A stretch of 64,000 nt of DNA from Methylobacillus methanolivorans (GTDB lineage: Bacteria > Pseudomonadota > Gammaproteobacteria > Burkholderiales > Methylophilaceae), in contig NZ_JAJAVF010000005.1 of the NCBI RefSeq assembly GCF_020531845.1, positions 131,667-195,666 on the forward strand, in the 5' to 3' direction. Under the pieces are notes generated by a model. The model was not told where the DNA came from, made no database searches, and was given only the letters and a program-made list of their open reading frames with translations. Below are positions 27,880 through 38,833 of the stretch, in pieces (positions within the stretch are counted from its first letter, which is position 1; every line of letters starts with the position of its first letter). The translations under genes and the position numbers were made by a program.

Positions 27880-29421
27880 TCAGCTCACACTACGCTTGAT
27901 GAAATCACGCACACGCAAGCCCATCAACCACAAGGCAGCAAAATAGACCACCACGCCCAAGCCCACCAATCCAATCAAGTAAACAAGCTTTTGCCATAAG
28001 GTGGCTTGGAGCCAATATGCGCTATCTCCTGCGCCCCACCAGAGCACAACACCCATGACGAGCAAAGCCACGACGACACGTGCAATAAAGCCCAACCAAC
28101 CAGGCTGTGGCTGGTAAATCGCGCTCTTGCGCAGGTTGTAATAAAGCAAACCTGCGTTGATGCACGCTCCCAGACCGATAGCCAATGCCAGGCCAGCATG
28201 TTGGAAGATGCCGACAAACGCTAGATTCATCAGCTGAGTCGCAATCAAGGTCACCACAGCAATCTTGACCGGCGTCTTGATGTTTTGGCGTGCATAAAAA
28301 CCAGGAGCTAGCACTTTCACCAAAATCAGGCCGAGCAGACCCAGGCTATACGCGATCAAGGCCTGGCGCGTCATCCAGACGTCATGCTCGGTAAAAGCAC
28401 CATAGTGGAATAAAGACGTCACCAAAGGCACAGACAACACCGCCAACGCCACGGCAGAAGGCAAAGCCAGAATCAAAGTCAGACGCAAACCCCAATCCAG
28501 CAACGCGGAGTATTCCTGCTCAGCCTTGTCTGCCACGCTCTTGGATAAGCTAGGCAGCAGAATCGTCCCTAGAGCCACGCCAAGCAAGCCAGTGGGGAAC
28601 TCCATTAGGCGATCTGCATAATACAGCCAGGAAACACTGCCAGTAGCCAGGAAAGAAGCAAAAATGGTGTTGATCAGCAATGACAACTGAGCAATGGAGA
28701 CACCGAATACTGCCGGCCCCATGAGGCGCAGGATACGCCAGACACCTTCATCACGGAAATCGAAGCGTACGCGAGGCAACATACCGATCTTGCGCAAGAA
28801 AGGTAACTGGAAAGCCAGCTGTAGCACACCGCCCGCAAATACCGCCCAAGCCAGCACCATGATAGGAGGGTCAAAGTAAGGCGCAAAAAACAATGCTGCA
28901 ATGATAAAGGCAATATTGAGCCAAACTGGAGTAAACGCTGGCACAGAAAACTTGCTATAAGTATTCAACACCCCACCAGCAAGCGACACAAGGGAGATCA
29001 GCAGGATATAGGGGAAAATAATGCGCAGCATATCTATCGTCAGCGCAAAGCTTTCCGGCTCGCTATGCGCCCAACCAGGTGCGCTAACATACGCAATGAC
29101 AGGAGCAGCCAGCATACCGAGCAAGGTCACCCCCATGAGCACGAGGCCCAGTAGGGTGGCTACTTTGCTGATCAGGTCATAGGTTTCATCATGACCGCGA
29201 CGATTCTTATACTCTGCGAGAACCGGCACAAATGCCTGGGAAAAAGCCCCCTCGGCAAAGAGACGGCGCAAGAGATTGGGTATCTTGAAAGCGACAAAAA
29301 AAGCATCGGTGTAGATCCCGGCACCAAATACGCGTGCGATCAATGTATCCCTGACAAACCCCAAGATGCGGGAAACAAATGTCATGCTCCCGACAGCAGC
29401 CAACGCTTTTAACAGATTCAT
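27880..29421 (-). CDS. murJ: Lipid II flippase MurJ
   Basis: The 513-residue protein has about fourteen membrane helices and the MurJ opening [24 protein letters not shown] shortened here, with [20 protein letters not shown] following. MurJ flips the peptidoglycan precursor lipid II across the inner membrane and is essential. Its gene is first in murJ-ribF-ileS-lspA and is divergent from rpsT, a common arrangement. The ribosome site before its ATG is weak. Confidence 0.97.
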   Translation of the reverse strand: MNLLKALAAVGSMTFVSRILGFVRDTLIARVFGAGIYTDAFFVAFKIPNLLRRLFAEGAFSQAFVPVLAEYKNRRGHDETYDLISKVATLLGLVLMGVTLLGMLAAPVIAYVSAPGWAHSEPESFALTIDMLRIIFPYILLISLVSLAGGVLNTYSKFSVPAFTPVWLNIAFIIAALFFAPYFDPPIMVLAWAVFAGGVLQLAFQLPFLRKIGMLPRVRFDFRDEGVWRILRLMGPAVFGVSIAQLSLLINTIFASFLATGSVSWLYYADRLMEFPTGLLGVALGTILLPSLSKSVADKAEQEYSALLDWGLRLTLILALPSAVALAVLSVPLVTSLFHYGAFTEHDVWMTRQALIAYSLGLLGLILVKVLAPGFYARQNIKTPVKIAVVTLIATQLMNLAFVGIFQHAGLALAIGLGACINAGLLYYNLRKSAIYQPQPGWLGFIARVVVALLVMGVVLWWGAGDSAYWLQATLWQKLVYLIGLVGLGVVVYFAALWLMGLRVRDFIKRSVS

Positions 29422-29517
29422 TGCACACGCATCACAGTCATCAAGTCCAACGGCTAGACCAAAGTGGTGATTTTATCACGGCTAGTCCATCAACTCACTG
29501 AAAGCGCAACATAGGGA

Positions 29518-29546
29518 TTGCGTTTACTCAGAATATTAGTTAATAT
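29518..29546 (+). promoter_or_regulatory. Sigma-70-like promoter of rpsT
   Basis: TTGCGT and TAATAT with 17 bases between them lie 38 bp before the rpsT start. Confidence 0.55.
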
Positions 29547-29583
29547 GCTTGGCTTCGATTTCAATTTACAGGAATTATCATCC

Positions 29584-29847
29584 ATGGCTAATAGCGCACA
29601 GGCGAGAAAGCGTGCACGTCAGGCAATCAAGCAACGCGCCCACAATGCAAGTTTGCGCTCGGCTCTGCGTACCGCGGTCAAAAAGATCATTAAAGCGGTA
29701 GAAGCCGGCGACAAGACTGCAGCACAAAGCGTGTTCAATGAAAATGTCAGCGTGATCGACCGCATTGCAGATAAGAAAATCATTCACAAGAACAAGGCAG
29801 CTCGCCATAAGAGTCGCCTGAGCGCAGCAATCAAGGCTCTTGCCTAA
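29584..29847 (+). CDS. rpsT: 30S ribosomal protein S20
   Basis: The 87-residue basic protein begins [18 protein letters not shown] and ends [11 protein letters not shown], the standard S20 pattern; it binds 16S rRNA and supports 30S assembly. The ATG at 29584 follows AGGAA; an earlier in-frame start would lack conservation. It is monocistronic, divergent from murJ, with its own promoter and a strong terminator 23 bases after the stop. Confidence 0.98.
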   Translation: MANSAQARKRARQAIKQRAHNASLRSALRTAVKKIIKAVEAGDKTAAQSVFNENVSVIDRIADKKIIHKNKAARHKSRLSAAIKALA

Positions 29848-29870
29848 TTAGCTAACTCACCTACTTGTGT

Positions 29871-29898
29871 AAAAAAGCCGGGATATCCCGGCTTTTTT
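29871..29898 (+). terminator. Terminator of rpsT
   Basis: A perfect 28-base palindrome, AAAAAAGCCGGGAT and its complement, ending in six T. It can work in both directions. Confidence 0.93.
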
Positions 29899-29965
29899 AT
29901 TGCCTCAATTCAAGAAATTCCAAATACTCTCCTTAGCCACTCCAGCGCTACCCGATGATGAAAAT

Positions 29966-29994
29966 AAAAAAGCCAGGCACTTGACCTGGCTTTT
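29966..29994 (-). terminator. Terminator of the obgE-proB-purE-purK unit
   Basis: On the minus strand AAAAGCCAGG and CCTGGCTTTTT flank a short loop, ending in a T-run 22 bases past the purK stop. Confidence 0.92.
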
Positions 29995-30015
29995 ACATGA
30001 TCAGACGGAAGCGCC

Positions 30016-31158
30016 TTAGTCTTCAATTCCCAACGCATGGCGCACTTTCAAAGCCCCTTGCAAGGTCTGCTCCATTTTCTCGCCAATGACTGTAAAGTGG
30101 CCCATCTTGCGACCCGGCCTGGCTTCATGCTTGCCATACAAATGCATCTTCAGGCCAGATTCGGCATAGGCTTGATCCCATGCAGGCTCACCATCACCCC
30201 AGATATCTCCCAGCAGATTGACCATGACCGCAGGGCTATGCTGGCGCGCGTCACCCAGCGGCAAGCCAGCCAACACACGAACCTGCTGCTCAAATTGGTT
30301 AGTGACACAAGCATCAATGGTGTAATGCCCGGAATTATGTGGGCGCGGCGCCATTTCATTGACAAGCAAACGGCCCTCACTCACAAAGAATTCAACCCCC
30401 AACACGCCAGTGTAATTAAGTTTTTGCGCCACTTCAATCGCTAGCTGACGTGCCTGATCACGAATAGAAGCATCACCACGCGCTGGAGCAATGCTGACAT
30501 CCAGAATACCATTGAGGTGACTGTTTTCCGCTACAGGGAATGTTTCTACATTGCCGTCTTCGTCACGCGCCAGCACCACGGAAACTTCATAATCCAGCTT
30601 GAGCATACGCTCCAAGACGCAGACTTCCGCGCCAAATTTCTCAAATGCAGCACGCGCTTCCTCTGGCGTTTTTACACGCGCCTGGCCTTTTCCGTCGTAG
30701 CCAAAACGCGCCACCTTGAGAATGGCAGGGTAAAGACCACTATCTGCCGCCGGAATATCAGCTTCCTGCTGGATCACGGCATAAGGCGCCACAGGCAGGC
30801 CGGAATCACGGAAAAAGTTTTTCTCTGCTACGCGGTTCTGCGCAATAGCAACAGAAGCCGCAGCAGGACGCACAGTCCTGTGCTGCGCAAGCAACTCCAA
30901 CGTCGAAGCTGGCACATTCTCAAACTCGGTAGTAATAGCGGCACACTGCTCGGCCAAAGACTGCAATGCCACTGCGTCATCATAAGCCGCACAAAGGTGG
31001 ACATCGGCAATCTTGCCAGCAGGACTGTTACGGTCAGGGTCCAACACTGCCACCTTGTAACCCATCTCATGCGCCGCAATGACGAAGAAACGGCCCAATT
31101 GACCGCCACCCAACATCCCCAGCATCGCTGGGGGCAATATGGTTGTTGCACTACTCAC
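30016..31158 (-). CDS. purK: 5-(Carboxyamino)imidazole ribonucleotide synthase
   Basis: PurK makes N5-CAIR from AIR, bicarbonate and ATP in purine synthesis. The 380-residue ATP-grasp protein opens with MLGMLGGGQLGRFFVIAAHEMG and carries EFENVP, KVARFGYDGKGQ and EMAPRPHNSGHYT. The likely start is GTG at 31158, seven bases after AAGGAG; the TTG two codons earlier overlaps that spacing. It follows purE by 37 bp, the usual purE-purK pair, and is followed by a terminator. Confidence 0.97.
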   Translation of the reverse strand: MSSATTILPPAMLGMLGGGQLGRFFVIAAHEMGYKVAVLDPDRNSPAGKIADVHLCAAYDDAVALQSLAEQCAAITTEFENVPASTLELLAQHRTVRPAAASVAIAQNRVAEKNFFRDSGLPVAPYAVIQQEADIPAADSGLYPAILKVARFGYDGKGQARVKTPEEARAAFEKFGAEVCVLERMLKLDYEVSVVLARDEDGNVETFPVAENSHLNGILDVSIAPARGDASIRDQARQLAIEVAQKLNYTGVLGVEFFVSEGRLLVNEMAPRPHNSGHYTIDACVTNQFEQQVRVLAGLPLGDARQHSPAVMVNLLGDIWGDGEPAWDQAYAESGLKMHLYGKHEARPGRKMGHFTVIGEKMEQTLQGALKVRHALGIED

Positions 31159-31195
31159 GTACAAGCTCCTTAAAACTCAATATCCAGCATTGCAA

Positions 31196-31690
31196 TCAAG
31201 GCTGGTCTTGCAATGTCATATCCAACACGCGCGCAGACTGCGCAGCACGGAAGTCAGCCAGCTTTTGCGCCAGCGCAGCATCGGTGGTCGCGAGAATGGC
31301 AGCAGCAAAAAGGCCAGCATTTGCAGCCCCCGCTTCGCCAATGGCGAATGTCGCCACAGGGATTCCCTTAGGCATTTGCACGATAGACAGCAAAGAATCC
31401 TGCCCCTGCAAATGCTTGGAAGGCACTGGCACACCCAGCACCGGCAATGTCGTCTTGGCTGCCACCATGCCCGGCAAGTGCGCAGCACCACCAGCACCAG
31501 CAATGATTACTCGCACACCACGCTCGGTTGCCTGCTCGGCAAACTCGAACATCAGGTCTGGCGTGCGGTGCGCCGAGACAACGCGAGCCTCATAGGCAAT
31601 ACCGAAATCCGCCAGCATTTGTGCGGCAGCACGCATCACGGGCCAATCGCTATCAGAGCCCATGATGATGCCTACTAATGGTTGAGACAT
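31196..31690 (-). CDS. purE: N5-carboxyaminoimidazole ribonucleotide mutase
   Basis: PurE converts N5-CAIR to CAIR. The 164-residue protein has the class I signature [13 protein letters not shown] near the start, SAHRTPD around residue 40 and [15 protein letters not shown] around 65. It lies between proB (9 bp gap) and purK. Length is normal for the octameric enzyme. Confidence 0.98.
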   Translation of the reverse strand: MSQPLVGIIMGSDSDWPVMRAAAQMLADFGIAYEARVVSAHRTPDLMFEFAEQATERGVRVIIAGAGGAAHLPGMVAAKTTLPVLGVPVPSKHLQGQDSLLSIVQMPKGIPVATFAIGEAGAANAGLFAAAILATTDAALAQKLADFRAAQSARVLDMTLQDQP

Positions 31691-31699
31691 GATTTCCCC

Positions 31700-32818
31700 T
31701 TATACCAGAATCAGGTTATCGCGATGAATGAGTTCAGACTCATCGACATAACCCAAAATATGTTCAATGTCGTGACTAGGCTTACGCAATATGCGAGCCG
31801 TTTCCAGGGCACTGTAATTTATCAAGCCACGTGCAATTTCCTGCCCTTGCGCATTGACGCATGACACAACCTCGCCACGTTCAAAGCTACCCTCAACGGC
31901 GATCACGCCAATCGGCAACAGGCTACGTCCACCTTCAAGCAATGCCTTGGCAGCGCCATCATCCAGCACTACCTTACCAGCCAAGCGCAAGTGATCGGCC
32001 AGCCACTGCTTGCGTGCCAAGGTCTTGACCTGGCCCGCCTCGAGGTGAGTACCAAGCACATCACCCTGCGCCAGCCTTATCAGCACGTCAGACTCACGCC
32101 CAGAGGCAATAATGGTATGCGCACCGCTACGTGCAGCACGCTTGGCAGCAAGTATTTTCGTTAACATGCCGCCACTACCAATCAAGGTACCAGCACCACC
32201 CGCCATTTTTTCCAGCGCAGGATTTCCAGCGGTTTCATGCTGGATGAATTCCGCATCTGGATGCTTGCGCGGGTCAGCTGAATACAACCCAGGCTGATCG
32301 GTCAGGATCACCAAGGCATCAGCCTCAATCAGATTGGCCACCAAAGAACCCAAGGTATCATTGTCGCCAAAGCGGATTTCATCCGTCACCACCGTATCAT
32401 TCTCATTAATGACAGGGATAACACCTAGATCTAGCAAGGTGCGTAAGGTAGTCCGTGCATTCAGATAACGCTTGCGATCTGCAAGATCGGCATGTGTTAA
32501 CAGGATTTGTGCAGTGTGTAGCCCATGTGAAGCAAAGCAGGTTTCATACATCTGCACCAAACCCATTTGCCCCACAGCCGCTGCCGCCTGCAATTCATTG
32601 ATAGCTACCGGGCGTTTTTTCCACCCCAGGCGCTGCATACCCTCGGCAACCGCGCCACTGGAGACCAGCACCACCTGCTTCCCAGACTGAACCAACCGGG
32701 CAATCTGATCCGCCCAGGCGGCAATGGCCCCCTGATCCAAACCAGCACCATTATTGGTGACCAGACTGGAACCGACTTTGACTACCAAGCATTTCGCATT
32801 CAACAACAATGACGTCAT
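31700..32818 (-). CDS. proB: Glutamate 5-kinase with PUA domain
   Basis: ProB phosphorylates glutamate in the first step of proline synthesis and is normally feedback-inhibited by proline. The 372-residue protein has the amino-acid kinase fold ([46 protein letters not shown]) and a C-terminal PUA domain from about residue 275. It follows obgE by 18 bp; obgE-proB is a conserved betaproteobacterial pair. Cytosolic. Confidence 0.98.
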   Translation of the reverse strand: MTSLLLNAKCLVVKVGSSLVTNNGAGLDQGAIAAWADQIARLVQSGKQVVLVSSGAVAEGMQRLGWKKRPVAINELQAAAAVGQMGLVQMYETCFASHGLHTAQILLTHADLADRKRYLNARTTLRTLLDLGVIPVINENDTVVTDEIRFGDNDTLGSLVANLIEADALVILTDQPGLYSADPRKHPDAEFIQHETAGNPALEKMAGGAGTLIGSGGMLTKILAAKRAARSGAHTIIASGRESDVLIRLAQGDVLGTHLEAGQVKTLARKQWLADHLRLAGKVVLDDGAAKALLEGGRSLLPIGVIAVEGSFERGEVVSCVNAQGQEIARGLINYSALETARILRKPSHDIEHILGYVDESELIHRDNLILV

Positions 32819-32836
32819 GTCTGCCTATCCGCCAGC

Positions 32837-33910
<1,074 letters not shown>

Positions 33911-33954
33911 TTAAGGATTGAACCGATTAAGGCAGTTATCATACCGCCTGAAAT

Positions 33955-33986
33955 AAAAAAGCCCTATCAATGCGATAGGGCTTTTT
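33955..33986 (-). terminator. Terminator of rplU-rpmA
   Basis: GCCCTATC and GATAGGGC form an 8-bp stem extended by A/T pairs and followed on the minus strand by six T. It lies between rpmA and obgE, so obgE needs read-through or its own promoter. Confidence 0.9.
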
Positions 33987-34002
33987 CCGAATCACGCCAG
34001 TA

Positions 34003-34260
34003 TTAAGCTGGAACGATGCTGACCAACTTGCGACGCAATGCGCCTTTCACGGAGAAAGCCACCTTGCCGTCAACCTTGGCATACAAGGTATGATCCTTGC
34101 CAATACCAACATTTTCGCCCGGGTGCATCTTGGTACCACGCTGACGAATGATAATGCTGCCAGCGGAAACAAACTGGTCGCCAAAAGCCTTAACACCCAG
34201 TCGCTGCGCTTGTGAGTCGCGACCGTTACGGGAACTACCGCCTGCTTTTTTGTGTGCCAT
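34003..34260 (-). CDS. rpmA: 50S ribosomal protein L27
   Basis: The 85-residue basic protein starts [20 protein letters not shown], the standard bacterial L27 without the cleavable N-terminal extension of Firmicutes. Its N-terminus reaches the peptidyl transferase centre. It lies 13 bp after rplU. Confidence 0.99.
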   Translation of the reverse strand: MAHKKAGGSSRNGRDSQAQRLGVKAFGDQFVSAGSIIIRQRGTKMHPGENVGIGKDHTLYAKVDGKVAFSVKGALRRKLVSIVPA

Positions 34261-34273
34261 TTTTCACTACTCC

Positions 34274-34588
34274 TTACTTAGCAGCAATCTTTTCAATCTG
34301 GATTTCAGTAAAGCTCTGGCGATGACCTTGAGTTTTACGATAGTGCTTACGACGACGCATCTTGAAGATCAAGACCTTGTCGCCACGACCGTGAGCCACA
34401 ACCTTGGCTTGTACGCTCGCACCCTGAACCAGAGGAGCACCAATGGTGGTGTTTTCACCATCAGAAACCAACAATACCTTGTCGAGGGTGATTTCGCTGC
34501 CGACTTCGCCCGCCAACTTTTCTACCTTAAGCTTGTCACCAGCGGCTACGCGATATTGTTTGCCACCAGTTTTGATAACTGCATACAT
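34274..34588 (-). CDS. rplU: 50S ribosomal protein L21
   Basis: The 104-residue protein begins [20 protein letters not shown], typical of L21, and contains the [13 protein letters not shown] basic stretch ([14 protein letters not shown]) that binds 23S rRNA. The start is the ATG at 34588; an upstream in-frame start would add a non-conserved tail. First gene of rplU-rpmA, with a strong promoter 40 bp upstream. Confidence 0.99.
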   Translation of the reverse strand: MYAVIKTGGKQYRVAAGDKLKVEKLAGEVGSEITLDKVLLVSDGENTTIGAPLVQGASVQAKVVAHGRGDKVLIFKMRRRKHYRKTQGHRQSFTEIQIEKIAAK

Positions 34589-34627
34589 GGTTATGCCTCG
34601 TTTGCTACGCATTCAAATGAATCGGGC

Positions 34628-34655
34628 ATTATACGGAAAACTGCACGGAAAGCAA
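34628..34655 (-). promoter_or_regulatory. Sigma-70 promoter of rplU-rpmA
   Basis: On the minus strand TTGCTT and a perfect TATAAT are separated by 16 bases, 40 bp before the rplU start. Confidence 0.75.
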
Positions 34656-34725
34656 ATGCTATTATTGACAATGCTAATTAGCCCGGAAAACGGCAATTTT
34701 AAAATGCCTCTCCGGCATGCGGGGG

Positions 34726-34753
34726 CTGTTTCCGCTATTGCGTATGCTAGAAT
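34726..34753 (+). promoter_or_regulatory. Possible extended -10 promoter of ispB
   Basis: TGCTAGAAT provides an extended -10 (TAGAAT, 34748-34753). The -35 (CTGTTT, 16 bases upstream) is poor. It lies 28 bp before the GTG start. Confidence 0.45.
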
Positions 34754-34780
34754 CCCGAGACTAATTTTTGGCAGCCAGAC

Positions 34781-35749
34781 GTGTCCCTAGCTTTTATTCA
34801 ATCCTGCATCGCAGAAGACATGCAAAAAGTCGACGCGGTGATTCGCAAATCCCTGCATTCCGATGTCGTCCTGATCAATCAGGTGGCTGATTATATCGTC
34901 AACAGCGGTGGCAAGCGCTTAAGACCTGCCTTGGTACTACTCTCTGCCGGGGCATTTGGACACATCGAGCCTCAGCATCACGAACTGGCCGCCGTCATTG
35001 AGCTCATCCACACATCGACGCTGCTGCATGATGATGTCGTCGATGAGTCTTCATTGCGGCGCGGTAAGGCAACTGCCAATACATTATTCGGCAATGCAGC
35101 CAGCGTACTGGTGGGTGACTTTATTTACTCACGCACTTTCCAGATGATGGTCAGCATCCAGAGCATGCGGGTGATGGAAGTATTATCCGAAGCGACTAAC
35201 ACGATCGCCGAAGGTGAAGTACTACAACTACTTAATGTGCACGATGCCGACATCACGGACGCAGCCTATTTAAAGGTCATCCACTACAAAACCGCCAAAC
35301 TGTTCGAGGCGGCCACACGACTAGGTGCGATTATCTGCGGCACCAACGCTCAGGATGAAGCGGCGATGGCGGAATACGGCATGCGCCTGGGCACTGCATT
35401 TCAGCTGGTTGACGATGTGCTCGACTTGAGTGGCGACAGCACAGAAATTGGCAAGAACCTAGGGGATGACCTCGCTGAAGGCAAGCCCACCCTGCCCTTG
35501 CTATATGCCATGCGCCATGGCACTGAAGCTCAACGTAAGATTATTCGCCATGCCATCGAGCAAGGTGGCCTGGATGAGCTACCAGCTGTGATTGATGCAG
35601 TCAAAAATACTGGCGCATTGGAGCATGTACGCAAAGTTGCCAGCGATGAGGCTGCCATTGGCTGCAAAGCCATTGCCCACCTGCCGGAAACCCCTTACAA
35701 GCAGGCCTTGTTACAGCTGGCCGAGTTTGCCGTCTCGCGCAGCTACTAA
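34781..35749 (+). CDS. ispB: Polyprenyl (octaprenyl) diphosphate synthase
   Basis: IspB elongates farnesyl diphosphate with isopentenyl diphosphate to make the ubiquinone side chain. The 322-residue protein has the two aspartate-rich motifs HDDVVDES (near residue 84) and LVDDVLDLSGD (near 208), and GGKRLRPALVLLSAGA. The chosen start is GTG at 34781 although the ribosome site is weak; an ATG thirteen codons later is an alternative. It is divergent from rplU, the usual arrangement. It converges with the TolC gene with only 13 bp between stops and no visible terminator. Confidence 0.96.
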   Translation: MSLAFIQSCIAEDMQKVDAVIRKSLHSDVVLINQVADYIVNSGGKRLRPALVLLSAGAFGHIEPQHHELAAVIELIHTSTLLHDDVVDESSLRRGKATANTLFGNAASVLVGDFIYSRTFQMMVSIQSMRVMEVLSEATNTIAEGEVLQLLNVHDADITDAAYLKVIHYKTAKLFEAATRLGAIICGTNAQDEAAMAEYGMRLGTAFQLVDDVLDLSGDSTEIGKNLGDDLAEGKPTLPLLYAMRHGTEAQRKIIRHAIEQGGLDELPAVIDAVKNTGALEHVRKVASDEAAIGCKAIAHLPETPYKQALLQLAEFAVSRSY

Positions 35750-35762
35750 GCGTAGCGATGAT

Positions 35763-37535
35763 TTAAGAGCCAAACTCTATCTGCCCATATCCCAACAGGG
35801 TACCAGTGTTATAAGCCACATCAATCAGCGCAACCTGGTAATCCACCAGGGCACGTATTTCCTTGATCTGTGACTCGCCTAGCCTACTCAGCATTTCCAG
35901 CACCTCGGTCATGTTGCGCAAGCCCTCATTGAACTGTTTCAGCTCACCATCATAATTGACACCAGCCAGCATCACTTGCTGCCGAGCCGCAATCATGCGC
36001 TGCCAATGCTGCTCGGCCCGATCTACGCCATCATGAATCTCGCGCTTGACCGTCAATACTTGTAATTCCTTGGTTGCCAAGCGCTGCATGCGCTGCTGCA
36101 CAGCCTGCTGCAGTTGGTTACGACGCGCCTCATTGGTCATGGGCAACTCGAAACGCAAGCCCACGGACCAATCATTAAAGCGATTATCGAAGGGACTGTT
36201 ATAGGCTTGGGAAAGACTATTGGCGCCAGCAGACAGAGCCCCATAACTGTAATCTAGCGTAAATAACGGCAATGTCTGGTTCTGCAAATACTCGATCTTG
36301 TTGAGATCGGCAGCCAGCTTCAGTTCAAGCTCAAGCAACTCAAGCCTTCCCTTCATCGCTGAATCCACCAGCCTATCTCTATCAAATTCATAATGCACAA
36401 GGATGGGTTCGGATTGCGGACGAATCAACGCATGGCCTTCAAAAGTATATTGCGGATCATTAAGCAGGAACTGCAACTGGCGCTGGCTAAGCTGCAAGCG
36501 GGTCTTCGCCATGATCAACGCCTCTATGCGATCAGACACCCCGATTTCCGCACGACTGGCCTCAATACTTGCAACCAGCCCCTCTTGCACCTTGCGGCGC
36601 ACCATCTCAAGGTTACGCGCCGCCAGTTCGTACTGCTGTTGCCTTACCTCCAACTCGGCCCAGGCAGCATACAAATCCCAATAAGCCTTGTCTATCAAGG
36701 CAATGACACGTATGGACTGCAAGCGGGTACTAGCATCTACCGCCCGCCTATCCAAGTCGGCAATACGAATACTGGCCTCGTTGACCTTGCTACCAGCATT
36801 GCGCAATAAGGGTTGGCTAATTGAAAACCGTGTGGCGCGCCTGTACTCATCAGTACCCAACGCCCCCTCGGTGAGCTTGCGTTCAAAAGGCGTACTGACA
36901 CGCACCGTACCACCGGTCCTGAGCGGAATGGCAATACCAGCTTCACCATCCAGGTAATCGATTTGCTGCTCAGCCTTGTTCAACTTGACCAATTGCCCAT
37001 CCAGCGAGGTATCCTCCGCCTTGAGCTGCACAATATCGCCACTGGTCAATGGGCGATTTTCGCGCGTGCGTCGCAAGCTTGCATAGATAATGTTATCGAA
37101 CTTGGCGCGTTCAGCCCCCAGCACGCTTTGCGCAATTTGTGGATCAAACTGCACCACTTTAAGAGAGAGGTTGTTACGTAAGGCGCGTGCCCTTACATCT
37201 GCAATCGTTAGCCCATGCTCAACGCCAGTTGGCATCAATATCTGCTCAGGATGCTCCGCCAACACATCATCGAGTTTGATATTGAGCTTGTTGGGCGAAG
37301 ATAATTTATATTCTTGCTGTGTCGCAGCATAGTCTTCATCCAACGTAGTAGCACGCCCTTGACTCATCCCATTGAGGTCCAGGCGCTCTGGCAGGCGAAT
37401 AGCCTGCGATTGTCCATCCCCCGCCATTTCTGTTGCAGCCCAGGCCGCGCCTGGTACCAAAGCGACAAAACCCAAACACACCAATACTCGGCAATGGTTG
37501 ATGATTGATCCCGGCCTCATACGCTTCATCATCAT
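35763..37535 (-). CDS. TolC-family outer membrane efflux protein
   Basis: The 590-residue protein has an N-terminal signal peptide (hydrophobic stretch around residues 18-33, ending PGAAWAA) and long alpha-helical repeats of the outer membrane efflux family, for example YWDLYAAWAELEVRQQQYE and the duplicated ATKELQ/QVMLAGVNYDGELKQF region. It is longer than TolC. It forms the outer-membrane tunnel of a three-part exporter with the HlyD-type and ABC-type products encoded immediately upstream; the stop of the HlyD gene overlaps its first codons. Exported substrate unknown. Confidence 0.88.
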   Translation of the reverse strand: MMMKRMRPGSIINHCRVLVCLGFVALVPGAAWAATEMAGDGQSQAIRLPERLDLNGMSQGRATTLDEDYAATQQEYKLSSPNKLNIKLDDVLAEHPEQILMPTGVEHGLTIADVRARALRNNLSLKVVQFDPQIAQSVLGAERAKFDNIIYASLRRTRENRPLTSGDIVQLKAEDTSLDGQLVKLNKAEQQIDYLDGEAGIAIPLRTGGTVRVSTPFERKLTEGALGTDEYRRATRFSISQPLLRNAGSKVNEASIRIADLDRRAVDASTRLQSIRVIALIDKAYWDLYAAWAELEVRQQQYELAARNLEMVRRKVQEGLVASIEASRAEIGVSDRIEALIMAKTRLQLSQRQLQFLLNDPQYTFEGHALIRPQSEPILVHYEFDRDRLVDSAMKGRLELLELELKLAADLNKIEYLQNQTLPLFTLDYSYGALSAGANSLSQAYNSPFDNRFNDWSVGLRFELPMTNEARRNQLQQAVQQRMQRLATKELQVLTVKREIHDGVDRAEQHWQRMIAARQQVMLAGVNYDGELKQFNEGLRNMTEVLEMLSRLGESQIKEIRALVDYQVALIDVAYNTGTLLGYGQIEFGS

Positions 37536-38833
37536 CCGCCTTGATTACTCCCAGCCGTGACCTGCGGCACACGTGGAGGGAAACCATTGAGCACACGCCA
37601 GATTTCATAGCCGATAGAGACCTCTTCCAACAGTATCCAGCCTCGCGATGAACTGCCCTGCCGTAAGAAGCGCTCACCAGGCCATTTTTGTACACTTTCA
37701 TCGGGCACTACCATGACGCGGAAACGTCCCGTGCCGTCATCACTGGCATCCACAAAAGCCACTTTGCCAGCGAACGTGCCGATAGCCACATTAGGCCAAC
37801 CAGATACCTGAAGCGCCGGCCAACCATCAAACTCTAGCCGAACGCGACTTCCCGGCAAGATCAAGGCAGCATCAAGACCACTAACCATCAACTCCACTGC
37901 CTGTTGCTCGGTATCAGGGATAATCACCAATAGCGGCTGCCCCTGGCTGATCACCTGGGATTGCGAATTCACCGGCACTCTGAACACCGTACCTGATCGT
38001 GGTGCCCTCACCAATTGCGATTCCTGGCGCGAAACGCTGATCTCGAGATTGGTCAATTCATTCTGCGTATCGGCGACCTCAGAACCTATCTTGCTCAACA
38101 ACGCGCGACTTGCATCAATATTGGCCTGGGTTTCCGCCTTCACCTGCACCAGATTGGCAGCCGCAGTTTTTTCCTCGGCCCGCGCTGAGTCCAGGGCGGC
38201 CTTGACGCTATTCACACTCCTGAGCGCCACCGCCCTGTCTCGCTCCGCAACTTCGACATCGCGCCTGGAAACCAAGCCTTCCTGCACCAAGCGCTGCATT
38301 CTGCTCACCTGAAAATCCGCTGCATCCAACGTGGCTTGCGCTGATTCGACATTTTCCGCCGCTGCCACCACCTTCTGCCTGGCGACATCTAATCCATACT
38401 CTGCAGCATTGACCCTAGCCTGGCGCACGGCAAGCAAGTTCTGCAACTGCACTTCGTAAGCCTGTAGCTCATCCTGCTTGGCCTTGAGTTTAGCCGCACT
38501 GGTCTGCCGCTGCGCAGCCAAACGCTCCTTAAACTTTGGGTCCACATCACTAATTTGTAGTAGAGGATCGCCCGCTTTCACGCGCGCACCTTCGCGCACA
38601 AACCATTGCTTGATGACCCCTCCAACTGGGGCATCCACGCTTTGACGCCTTTCCAATGGTGCAAATGCGGTCACCGAGCCCATCGCTTGTACGTTCTGCT
38701 GCCAGGGCAGGAAAAGCATCAAAGTTGGCACAATAAAACACAATACGACGATCCATACCAAGATGCGCTTCACCATCTTGGGAGTTGCGGTATATTTCTC
38801 GAACTGCTGATGATCGCTCAGCTTATATGCCAT
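37532..38833 (-). CDS. HlyD-family periplasmic adaptor protein
   Basis: The 433-residue product has one N-terminal membrane segment (about 24-46), then a lipoyl-like half (VDAPVGGVIKQWFVREGARV), a long coiled coil (about 95-260) and the second lipoyl half (VRAPRSGTVFRV). It would bridge the ABC protein and the TolC-like channel. The ATG at 38833 sits nine bases after GGAGG; another ATG at 38839 is too close to it. It overlaps the end of the ABC gene by 11 bp and the start of the TolC gene by four, so the three are tightly coupled. Confidence 0.9.
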   Translation of the reverse strand: MAYKLSDHQQFEKYTATPKMVKRILVWIVVLCFIVPTLMLFLPWQQNVQAMGSVTAFAPLERRQSVDAPVGGVIKQWFVREGARVKAGDPLLQISDVDPKFKERLAAQRQTSAAKLKAKQDELQAYEVQLQNLLAVRQARVNAAEYGLDVARQKVVAAAENVESAQATLDAADFQVSRMQRLVQEGLVSRRDVEVAERDRAVALRSVNSVKAALDSARAEEKTAAANLVQVKAETQANIDASRALLSKIGSEVADTQNELTNLEISVSRQESQLVRAPRSGTVFRVPVNSQSQVISQGQPLLVIIPDTEQQAVELMVSGLDAALILPGSRVRLEFDGWPALQVSGWPNVAIGTFAGKVAFVDASDDGTGRFRVMVVPDESVQKWPGERFLRQGSSSRGWILLEEVSIGYEIWRVLNGFPPRVPQVTAGSNQGG